NCBI GenBank assembly: GCA_900546145.1
Contig: URBN01000008.1
Span: forward strand, 19,679 to 83,678
Reading direction: 5' to 3'
Origin: an uncultured Desulfovibrio sp.
Lineage (GTDB): Bacteria > Desulfobacterota > Desulfovibrionia > Desulfovibrionales > Desulfovibrionaceae
DNA: 64,000 nt
A program made the translations under genes and the position numbers. Of this stretch, positions 42,877 through 50,708 are shown piece by piece (position 1 is the first letter of the stretch; each line of letters opens with the position of its first letter). The notes under the pieces are model-generated. The model did no database searches. It saw only the letters and a program-made list of their open reading frames with translations, and was not told the origin of the DNA.

Positions 42877-44394
42877 ATGAGCATTCTTCTCACCACCAGC
42901 AGACGCAACGACATGCGTCCCCTGGCCTTCCAGGGTATGCTGGCCACCAACTGCTACGATCAGCTGAGCTCCCTGCTCAAAAGGCACGGGGACTTTCTCG
43001 CCGCGCACGGCATGCCGGACGCGGGCTCGTTCCTGGCCGAACCTGTCCACGATCCCAGGAGCGGCACCATAGACTGGTACACAAACCTCGGCGGCGAAGC
43101 CAGAAAGCTCTCCGAGCTTTCGGAAGAGGAACAGCGCGGGGTCAGCGCCACCCTGGCGCGCTACGGAAACGCCGTGCGCGCCCTGCTCGAGAGCCAGTCC
43201 GAACCGGGCCGCGGCGGCATCCCCGCTGCCGGCACGGAACTTCTGCGCCTCGCTTTCCAGCACCCCTCGGCCCTGGACGACATTTATCTCATCGACGGAA
43301 AGCCCGTGCTCATCAACTGGGGCTTTCATCCGGGCGCAGCCGGAGCGGCACCCGAGGACATCATGCGTCTCGGACTCGTGCGCGAGACGCCGGCCGTGCA
43401 GCCCAAGCCCGCGGCAGCGGTTCCGCCCGTCCCCCCCGCCGGGCCCGCAGCCGCCGCGGCGCGGCCTGCCATGACGGGATGCCTCGGCTGGCTCCTGCCC
43501 CTTCTCCTCGGCCTGCTCCTGCTCTGGCTCCTCCTGGCGGCCCTTGGCTGGCTCCCCTCGCCCCTGCCCTCTTCCTGTTTCCGCCAGGACGCGCCGGACA
43601 CGAAGGCGGAGGATATGCGCCGTGACGCGCTGCAAAGCCGCGAGCAGCAGCTTCTCTCTGATCTCAGGGACCGCGCGGCGCAGTGCAAACCCGCACCAAA
43701 GGAAGATCTGCACGCCGAACGCGAGGCCGTCATTCCTCCGGAACCGCCCGCAGTGAAGCCCGAAGAGCCCAAGCAGCCGGAGAAGGAAGAACCCAAACAG
43801 GATGAGCCCTTCTTTGGCGCGGCTCCTGTCGTGCCCGAGGAACCGAAGGCGGAAAAGCCGAAGCAGGAGAAACCGAAGGCTGAGAAGCCAAAGCAGGAAA
43901 AGCCGAAGCCCGAGGTCAAGACCGAGCCGAAGCCTGTTCCCCAGCCGAAGGCCGAACCCAAGCCCGTTCCGAAGCCGGAACCCAAGCCCGCTCCCACGCC
44001 GAAGCCGAAGCACAACGATCCCATGAACATTCCGCCGGAGGCAGCGAAGAACAACGACGTGTCCTTCCTGGAAGGCTGCTGGACGTCCGTTACCAACCTC
44101 TTCAATAACTCCGGTGAGCCTATCGTGGGCGAATACTGCTTCAACAAGCGTGGCCAGGGACGGCGTTTCATCCGCGAAAAGAACGGCAAACGCTGCTCCG
44201 GTGCCGTGACGGCCAGGTTCAACGGAGGAGGCGGCAACCTTGCCATCGACTCCGCAGAAGCCCACTGCCCGGACGGAACCACCTACGTGCCCCAGCAGGT
44301 CCAGTGCCGCGGCACTGGCACCAGCACGAAGTGCGACGGCCAGGAACTCGGCGGCAGAAGGAACCGCTGGGACGCCGGTTTCCGCCGCAAGTAA
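42877..44394 (+). CDS. SrfA-family protein, copy 1
   Basis: A 505-residue protein of the SrfA type. Cytoplasmic N-terminal domain (1-165) with SFLAEPV, GTIDWYTN and DDIYLIDGKPVLINWGF; one membrane helix (about 202-224, GWLLPLLLGLLLLWLLLAAL); a Lys/Pro/Glu-rich linker with repeats of KPKQEKPKAE; and a periplasmic C-terminal domain (about 390-505) with six cysteines (GCW, EYCF, KRCSG, AHCPDG, VQCRG, KCDGQ) that are shared by copy 2 and may form disulfides. ATG 42877 has GCGGAGG. The neighbouring SrfB and SrfC identify the cluster. Transcribed alone, with a terminator after it. Confidence 0.8.
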   Translation: MSILLTTSRRNDMRPLAFQGMLATNCYDQLSSLLKRHGDFLAAHGMPDAGSFLAEPVHDPRSGTIDWYTNLGGEARKLSELSEEEQRGVSATLARYGNAVRALLESQSEPGRGGIPAAGTELLRLAFQHPSALDDIYLIDGKPVLINWGFHPGAAGAAPEDIMRLGLVRETPAVQPKPAAAVPPVPPAGPAAAAARPAMTGCLGWLLPLLLGLLLLWLLLAALGWLPSPLPSSCFRQDAPDTKAEDMRRDALQSREQQLLSDLRDRAAQCKPAPKEDLHAEREAVIPPEPPAVKPEEPKQPEKEEPKQDEPFFGAAPVVPEEPKAEKPKQEKPKAEKPKQEKPKPEVKTEPKPVPQPKAEPKPVPKPEPKPAPTPKPKHNDPMNIPPEAAKNNDVSFLEGCWTSVTNLFNNSGEPIVGEYCFNKRGQGRRFIREKNGKRCSGAVTARFNGGGGNLAIDSAEAHCPDGTTYVPQQVQCRGTGTSTKCDGQELGGRRNRWDAGFRRK

Positions 44395-44474
44395 CGGCAT
44401 AATTCAAGGAAAACTTTAAATAATTTATACGGAATGCTGCACCCGGCCCATGGTGCAGAAAACCCGCCTCACAG

Positions 44475-44507
44475 AGCCCCCTGGGATAATCTTCCCAGGG
44501 GGCTTTT
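44475..44507 (+). terminator. Intrinsic terminator after srfA copy 1
   Basis: AGCCCCCTGGGA and TCCCAGGGGGCT form a 12-bp stem, then TTTT. Confidence 0.85.
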
Positions 44508-44764
44508 CATTATAGAGGAATTCTTCATCAGACGGGGCGGGGGATGGCTGCTATAGGCCTCCGATGCGTCACTTGGCCGCTCCCCCATACTGATGAACAT
44601 GGAGAGGGCGTTATCGCGTTGTTGTCCTGTCTGAAACCGGGCCGCAGGGCCGGGCGGGAAAAGAAAAAAATATTTTTCAGAGCGTCTTTTCCAGATTTTG
44701 GAAGAGAGGTCTGTTCTCCTGAACCGGGGAATATGGGCACCGGAAGATCCCTTCTGCGTAAATT

Positions 44765-44793
44765 TTGTGAAATCCCCCCGTTGGGGCTATACT
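44765..44793 (+). promoter_or_regulatory. Promoter of the main srf operon
   Basis: TTGTGA (44765-44770), 17-base spacer, TATACT (44788-44793): the best sigma-70 match in the window. The spacer itself holds a CCCC...GGGG dyad (44774-44786) that might be regulatory. The rest of the 44508-44869 gap has no gene I can support. Confidence 0.65.
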
Positions 44794-44869
44794 GCCCGCG
44801 GTGCGGTGTCCAGGGGAAGAAGCTTTTCATAGCGTCATCGTGCACACCCCGTTTTCCGGGAGGTTGGAC

Positions 44870-46228
44870 TTGAGTATCCGGATAGCTACCAGCAGACGCA
44901 ACAATATGCGGGCTCTGACATATCAAAGCGTGGCCGCAGTGGACCGCTACGCGCTTATCGCGTCCTTCCTCTCCCGCCACAGGGATATTTTTCAGAAATA
45001 CGGGGTAACGGCTCCCCTGTCCTTCCTGGCTGAACCCGTCATTGACGAGAGGAGCGGCCTCATCGACTGGTATGCCGAAGGAACGGGGCCCGCGAAAAAG
45101 CTCGCGGACATGACAGAAGCGGAGCAGAAGCCCCTTCAGGCACAGCTTCAGGCTTTCGCGAAAGCTCTCGGCTCCTGTCTCACGGAAGACACCCGGAAAG
45201 ACAGAGCCCCCTTCGAGCTGACGCGGCTCGCACTGAACCACCCCTCGGCCACGGACGATCTTTTTGCCGTGGACGGACGCCCCGTACTCATCAACTGGGG
45301 CTTCGCGCCATCAGCCCTTGGACAGGCCCCGGAAGACATCATGCGCATGGGCCAGGGAACAGTGCCGGCTTCCGCCCCGGTTCCGGAAACGCCGCGCCCC
45401 ATACGATCTGCGGCACAGGCCGCGCCTCTGGCCGCTTCCGCCGGGCAGAAGGCTGTTACTCCCCGACCTGCGTGGTTTCCCGGATGCCTTCTGCCGCTCC
45501 TGCTGGCTCTTCTCCTGCTCTGGCTCCTCCTCTCCGCCCTCGGATGGCTCCCCTCGCCCCTGCCGGCCTCCTGCTTCAGAAAGCTGCCGGCTGACACGGC
45601 TTCCGAGAGGATGCGCGCCGAAAAACTCCTGAACGACAGGGAAAGACTCCTCGACGAGCTCTCAAAGCGGGCTGCCCTGTGCCGCCCGGCTGTCAGCGAG
45701 GCGAAGCCCGAGCCCGAGCGGCAGGCTGTTATCCCGGAAATGGAGGAAAAGCCCGCGCCGGAACCTGAAGCAAAGCCTGAAGAAAAAGCCGAAACGCCCT
45801 TCTTCGGCGGCGATGTCCAGCCAGAAGACGACACGGAAGCGAAAAAGGACGAGGCGCTCAAAATCCCGGACAGCGCTGCGGACAACAAGGATATGAGCTT
45901 CCTTAAAGGCTGCTGGCGCTCGGAAACCGATCTCGTGAACGACAGCGGCGAGAAAATCGTCGGCGAGTACTGCTTCGACTCACGGGGAAAAGGCACCCGC
46001 ACCATTTACGAAAAGAACGGGGACAGGTGCACGGGATCGGCCACGGCGCGCTTTAGCGGAAAGAGTCTGGACATCGGGGCTGACTACGCGAAATGCAGCA
46101 GGGGCCGCCGCTACGTGCCTCAGGAAATCCAGTGTACGGGAAGCGGCGATACCACCCAGTGCAAGGGGCGCGAAATTACCCAGGACAAAAAAGGCAACAC
46201 CTGGGGCGCCACATTCCGGCACAAGTAG
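44870..46228 (+). CDS. SrfA-family protein, copy 2 (TTG start)
   Basis: A 452-residue paralogue of the preceding gene. It repeats the same plan: N-terminal domain with SFLAEPVIDERSGLIDWYAEG and DDLFAVDGRPVLINWGF, membrane helix with LLPLLLALLLLWLLLSALGW, shorter acidic linker, and the six-Cys C-terminal domain (GCW, EYCF, RCTG, KCSRG, IQCTG, QCKG). The start is TTG 44870: GGGAGG lies six to seven bases upstream and the chain SIRIATSRRNNMRAL then lines up with SILLTTSRRNDMRPL of copy 1; the upstream ATG frame does not align. It opens the operon that runs through srfB, srfC and beyond. Confidence 0.8.
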   Translation: MSIRIATSRRNNMRALTYQSVAAVDRYALIASFLSRHRDIFQKYGVTAPLSFLAEPVIDERSGLIDWYAEGTGPAKKLADMTEAEQKPLQAQLQAFAKALGSCLTEDTRKDRAPFELTRLALNHPSATDDLFAVDGRPVLINWGFAPSALGQAPEDIMRMGQGTVPASAPVPETPRPIRSAAQAAPLAASAGQKAVTPRPAWFPGCLLPLLLALLLLWLLLSALGWLPSPLPASCFRKLPADTASERMRAEKLLNDRERLLDELSKRAALCRPAVSEAKPEPERQAVIPEMEEKPAPEPEAKPEEKAETPFFGGDVQPEDDTEAKKDEALKIPDSAADNKDMSFLKGCWRSETDLVNDSGEKIVGEYCFDSRGKGTRTIYEKNGDRCTGSATARFSGKSLDIGADYAKCSRGRRYVPQEIQCTGSGDTTQCKGREITQDKKGNTWGATFRHK

Positions 46229-46294
46229 CCCATTCCGGCTTGTCAAACGCGTCAGGCAATTTTAGAAAAAACGAAACTTCCGGAGATATACACC

Positions 46295-47461
46295 ATGGCA
46301 GACGAAACGAAAGAAAACGCCCAGGCGGACAGCGGCACAGGCCGCCCCGCGCAGGGCACGGCCGCTCCGGCTGCAGCGGCAGCCGCTGCAGCTCTTCCCT
46401 GGTATAAAAGGCCCCTTTTCTGGTCCATCGTGCTCCTCGCCCTCATCGGGCTCATCCTGGCCCTGCTCATGCATCAGAAATGGCTCCGCGAACAGGAAAT
46501 CGCGGCTGAGCAGGAGAAAGCGCTTCAGGCACTGAAGCAGAAGAACGACGAACAGGAAGCGTATCTCAATCAGCTGAGAAACCTCCTCCAGAAAGATCCC
46601 TGCGCCATAGAACCCGGTCTTTCCGGCATCACGCCGCCCGAAGGCAGCGCCCTTCCCACCCTGCAGGACAGGAACGGCACAGGCTCTCCGTCTGCCTCCG
46701 GCCCCGCCCCCGCGGCTCCTCAGGAAAAGGCCCGTGATGCGGAATCCGCGGCCGCTCCGGCTCCGGCGCAGGCGAAGGCTCCGGCAGAAGAAAAGGCAGG
46801 CCAGACAAAAGCGAAGCCCGGATCCCTCGCGGCCCTCATGGAACAGGACACTGTCCTCATCCTGGCCCTGCAGGACAGGGGCGTGAGCATGGGCAGCGGC
46901 TTCTTCATCGCGAAGGATACCATCCTGACCAACGCCCATGTCGTGGGCGCGGCCAGCCAGGCCGTCTTCATCAACAAGAAAATCGGCCAGGTGCGCAACG
47001 CCACGGTTCTCCTGCGTACGCAGGAACAGGGCCTCGACTTCGCCGTGCTGAAGACGGATCCCATGGATGTGACGCCGCTCAAAATCAGCACGCAGACCGT
47101 GGAACGCACGACAAAGGTGAGCGCCTGGGGCTACCCCGGCATGGTCGCTAACTCGGATCCGAAGTTTCTGAAGCTCCTTCACGGCGACGCGTCTTCGGCA
47201 CCCGAAGTCGTGTACACGGAAGGTACAGTGAGCGTCATCCTCGACCGCAGGCCCCCCATCATCGTGCATTCGGCCACGGTCTCGCAGGGCAACAGCGGCG
47301 GCCCGCTCGTCAACGAAAAGGGTACGGTCGTGGGCATCAACACGATGATCCAGCTCGACAACCAGTCGTACCGCCAGTCGTCCCTCGCCATCAGCTCACC
47401 GACCATCACCGCCTTCCTGAAGGCCAATAATGTCCCCTTCGAGGCGGACGACAGCAAATAA
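46295..47461 (+). CDS. Membrane-anchored trypsin-like serine protease
   Basis: A 388-residue protein. A Thr/Ala-rich cytoplasmic leader precedes one helix (about 43-60), then a coiled coil rich in Glu/Gln (about 62-105), a low-complexity Ala/Pro linker, and a periplasmic chymotrypsin-fold protease domain (about 180-385). The catalytic triad is visible: His215 (TNAHVV), Asp248 (LDFAVL) and Ser334 (GNSGGP). It is DegP-like but lacks a PDZ domain. CCGGAG precedes the ATG. Within the srf operon it may process or regulate periplasmic partners. Confidence 0.88.
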   Translation: MADETKENAQADSGTGRPAQGTAAPAAAAAAAALPWYKRPLFWSIVLLALIGLILALLMHQKWLREQEIAAEQEKALQALKQKNDEQEAYLNQLRNLLQKDPCAIEPGLSGITPPEGSALPTLQDRNGTGSPSASGPAPAAPQEKARDAESAAAPAPAQAKAPAEEKAGQTKAKPGSLAALMEQDTVLILALQDRGVSMGSGFFIAKDTILTNAHVVGAASQAVFINKKIGQVRNATVLLRTQEQGLDFAVLKTDPMDVTPLKISTQTVERTTKVSAWGYPGMVANSDPKFLKLLHGDASSAPEVVYTEGTVSVILDRRPPIIVHSATVSQGNSGGPLVNEKGTVVGINTMIQLDNQSYRQSSLAISSPTITAFLKANNVPFEADDSK

Positions 47462-47503
47462 TCCCATCACGCGCGCCCTCGGAAAGGAGGGCCGGGAGAA
47501 GAG

Positions 47504-50500
47504 ATGAAATTCCCTGAATACAAACAGATAGTCAACCTTATCCCCGGCGGCTGCCCGCAGTTCCTCGATTTCAGGCTGGATGCGGACAGCATGAAGAGGG
47601 AAATGCGCTCCTTCCGCGAGGAAACCGCGGACAAAAGCCAGGGCGGCCTCTATGAGCACTACCTCCGCTGCCTCGTGGAGGACGATCCCGAGGAGCGCCC
47701 CGGCGAGCTCGTGGACATGCGCGAGTCCAGGGGAACCCGACCCGCCGGATCCCCGAGGCCAAAAAGCTACGCCTCCGACTACGAAGTTTCCCTGCAGGAG
47801 AGCCTCGAATGCTTCAAAGGCGAGTGGATGCCCCTGCCCTTCCTGCGCATTACGGGCCAGAACTGGCCCGACGGGAAAAGCATGGTCGAGCGCGGTCCGT
47901 CCAACTGGGCGCGCGGCATGTGCATCCCCCTGGAGGACGAGCCCGGCGTCTGGCACCTCGTCATCATGTTCGACACCAAGATCGAGGAGAAGCCCGGGGA
48001 CAAGGACGGACGCTATTTCGCGCTCTCCCAGGACGATCTCAACGCCGCCTCCGAATTTCTCCTCTCCTGGCACGTGCGCGACATCAGCTGGTTCGTCAAC
48101 GAAGGCTGGGTCGACGAGTGGATCCGCGAACGCTATGAGGCCTGGGACAAGACGCGCCGCCACTACGGCGACGAAGACGACACCATGTGCCTGAGGCACC
48201 TCGCCTACTACATGGCCTGGCTCGACGCCGCACGCCGCGCCGTCGGCAGCGTGCGCACCAAGGTGAGCGACTCCAACCGCTCCGACGCCATCAACGTGGA
48301 CCTCGTGCTCGATATCGGCAACTCCCGCACCACGGGCATCCTCGTGGAAACGCTGTCCGACAAAAAGACTGACCTCAACAACAGCTATCTCCTTGAGCTC
48401 AGGGATCTCAGCGACATGAACAAGGTTTACACGGATCCCTTCGAGACCCGTGTGGAATTCGTGGACGTGTCCTTCGGAAACGATCTCTTAAGCCGCCGCT
48501 CCGGACGCCGCACACCGGCCTTCGCCTGGCCCTCCTGCGTTCGTGTCGGGCCCGAGGCCACGCGCCTCTCCACTTTTGCCACGTGCTCCCAGGGCAATAC
48601 GGGCATGTCGAGCCCCAAGCGCTACCTGTGGGACGAGAAGGAATGGATCCAGAGCTGGCGCTACAATACGCACGGCGGAAGCGAACCCATGGTAACGCGC
48701 GGTCTCTTCCCCCGTCAGCTCAACGAGTTCGGCACGCCCCTCTTCTGCTTCGAGGGCCGCGACCGCAGCCGCTATCTGACCACGCCCGCCCTGCGCCAGC
48801 AGCCCGCCGAGCCGCTCTTCGGCTCCCACTTCACGCGCTCTTCCCTTATGATGTTCATGGTGGGCGAAATCGTCACCCAGGCCCTCGTCAACATCAATTC
48901 CCCGGCCAACAGGGCACGGCGCCAGCTCTCGGACAAACCGAGGCATCTCAGGCGCATCATCTTCACCGTGCCCACGGCCATGCCCGTGGCCGAGCGGCGC
49001 ATCTTCCAGCGCTGGGTCGAGCTCGCCGTACGCGTCGTCTGGCGCGGCATGGGCTGGGACACTGGGGAGAACGGACAGGACTTCCATTACCAGCAGCTGC
49101 CCAAAATCCTCTGCGAATGGGACGAGGCGAGCTGCTCGCACATGGTGCTTCTCTATAACGAAATCATGGTCAAGCATGTGGGCGACGCGGCCCACTACTT
49201 CAGGCTGTACGGCAGGGAGCGCAAAACCGAAGACGGCAGCGTGAAACCCTCCGTGCGCATCGCCTCCATCGACATCGGCGGCGGCACAACGGATCTCTCC
49301 ATCACCACCCATTTCCTGACGAGCTCGGCCTCCGAGTCCCCGCGCATCAAGCCGCACATGGAGTTCAGGGATGGCTTTAACATCGCCGGCGACGAGGTGG
49401 TCCGCGAGGTCATACGCACGCACGTCATCCCGGCCATTGAAAAGGCGGCCGCTGATCTCGGCCTTGAATCGAGGCTTGTGAAAATAGGCCTCTTCGGCCG
49501 CTACACCCTGCAGAAGTCCGCGACCCAGCGCACCCGCCAGGCCCAGTTCGTGTGCCAGGTGGCCGTGCCCGTGGCCCTCGGCATTCTCGAAGCCTGCGAA
49601 AACATGGACCGCGACGACGGACGCACCTACGTCTGCCGCTTCAGCGACTTCTTTGAGAAGCCGGCTGTCCAGGAAAAGCCGAAGGCCCAGAAAAAAGATC
49701 AGGACGCGGAGGAGACCGGAAAGGAGGACGCCGCCCCCGCCCTCGGTGAAGGGGAGGACAAAACGCAGACCGTGGCCTTTGAAGCAGAGCACAGGTGCCA
49801 TCTTCCGCAGAAAGGCGTGTTCCACTACATCGACGAGATCATCACCGGCTGCGGCGGCAGGGAAGGCGACTTCAGAGTCATGGACACCCCGGTGCGGTTC
49901 TCCCTGCGGGAAATCAACGAGGACATCCGCCGCACCCTGGGCGGCACGCTCTCGAGCCTCTGCGAGATGGTCAAGCTCTACGACTCCGACCTCCTCATCG
50001 TTACGGGCAGGCCGAGTTCCTGGAAAGGCGTGCTCCAGACCATTCTGGCCCAGACGCCGCTTTCGGCCGACAGGATTATTCCCATGCGGTCCTACCACGT
50101 GGGCAGCTGGTACCCCTGCGCCGACGTGTACGGCTGCATTTCCGACCCCAAGAGCACCGTGGTCGTGGGCGCCATTCTCTGCGCCCTTTCGAGCGGCTAT
50201 CTCGAGGGAATCAATTTCGATGCCTCAAGCATGCACATGACCTCGACGGCCCGCTACGTGGGCGAGCTCAACATGCAGGGCCAGCTCGAGAAGGCCAGGG
50301 TCTGGTTCACGGTGAAGGACGACGGCACGGTGGAGCCCGAGGTCAGGGAGATCACGTACAACAGTCCCATCATCGTAGGCTACCGCCAGCTCGCCGTAGA
50401 CCGCTGGCCCGCCTCGCGCTTTTACAAGATTGACGCCGTGAACAAGGGCCAGCTCGGCGGTCCCATCCTCGTCACGCTCAGGCTGAACAAGGACGACGGG

Positions 50501-50698
50501 CGCCCCGGCTCCGGAAACCCCGATGAGGAACAGCAGTCCGAAGGCGAGATTTCCATCCAGGAAGTGAGCCGCCTTGAGGGCGGCGAGAAAATACCCATGC
50601 GTCCGTCCGACATGACGGCCACTCTCCAGACCCTGCCCTCGGTGGACGGCGTAGCCGGCTACTGGCTGGATACGGGCATTGTGATCACGGAAGGCTAG
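47504..50698 (+). CDS. srfB: SrfB-family protein (Hsp70/actin-fold ATPase-like)
   Basis: A 1064-residue soluble protein of the SrfB family, named for SsrB-regulated factors of Salmonella. It has ATPase-fold landmarks: DLVLDIGNSRTTGIL near residue 266 (phosphate-1), IASIDIGGGTTDLSIT near 588 (phosphate-2) and LIVTGRPSSW near 828 (adenosine-like), suggesting an ASKHA (actin/Hsp70) nucleotide-binding fold. A low-complexity acidic insert lies near 720-760. It is followed ten bases later by srfC. No signal peptide. Its molecular role is not established; co-occurrence with a GTPase suggests an ATP-dependent assembly or remodelling partner. Confidence 0.85.
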   Translation: MKFPEYKQIVNLIPGGCPQFLDFRLDADSMKREMRSFREETADKSQGGLYEHYLRCLVEDDPEERPGELVDMRESRGTRPAGSPRPKSYASDYEVSLQESLECFKGEWMPLPFLRITGQNWPDGKSMVERGPSNWARGMCIPLEDEPGVWHLVIMFDTKIEEKPGDKDGRYFALSQDDLNAASEFLLSWHVRDISWFVNEGWVDEWIRERYEAWDKTRRHYGDEDDTMCLRHLAYYMAWLDAARRAVGSVRTKVSDSNRSDAINVDLVLDIGNSRTTGILVETLSDKKTDLNNSYLLELRDLSDMNKVYTDPFETRVEFVDVSFGNDLLSRRSGRRTPAFAWPSCVRVGPEATRLSTFATCSQGNTGMSSPKRYLWDEKEWIQSWRYNTHGGSEPMVTRGLFPRQLNEFGTPLFCFEGRDRSRYLTTPALRQQPAEPLFGSHFTRSSLMMFMVGEIVTQALVNINSPANRARRQLSDKPRHLRRIIFTVPTAMPVAERRIFQRWVELAVRVVWRGMGWDTGENGQDFHYQQLPKILCEWDEASCSHMVLLYNEIMVKHVGDAAHYFRLYGRERKTEDGSVKPSVRIASIDIGGGTTDLSITTHFLTSSASESPRIKPHMEFRDGFNIAGDEVVREVIRTHVIPAIEKAAADLGLESRLVKIGLFGRYTLQKSATQRTRQAQFVCQVAVPVALGILEACENMDRDDGRTYVCRFSDFFEKPAVQEKPKAQKKDQDAEETGKEDAAPALGEGEDKTQTVAFEAEHRCHLPQKGVFHYIDEIITGCGGREGDFRVMDTPVRFSLREINEDIRRTLGGTLSSLCEMVKLYDSDLLIVTGRPSSWKGVLQTILAQTPLSADRIIPMRSYHVGSWYPCADVYGCISDPKSTVVVGAILCALSSGYLEGINFDASSMHMTSTARYVGELNMQGQLEKARVWFTVKDDGTVEPEVREITYNSPIIVGYRQLAVDRWPASRFYKIDAVNKGQLGGPILVTLRLNKDDGRPGSGNPDEEQQSEGEISIQEVSRLEGGEKIPMRPSDMTATLQTLPSVDGVAGYWLDTGIVITEG

Positions 50699-50708
50699 GA
50701 GAAGAACA

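Noticed and set aside
43840..44010. Lys/Pro/Glu repeats in srfA copy 1 as a CRISPR or DNA repeat array
   Set aside because: The repeats are codon-level (in frame, imperfect, short) and encode a flexible linker; no spacers.
44544..44873. 109-codon plus-strand frame between the two srfA genes
   Set aside because: Overlaps the promoter and ribosome-binding region of srfA copy 2 and has no recognisable similarity.
48488..50098. 536-codon minus-strand frame inside srfB
   Set aside because: Antisense to srfB, whose nucleotide-binding motifs are on the plus strand.
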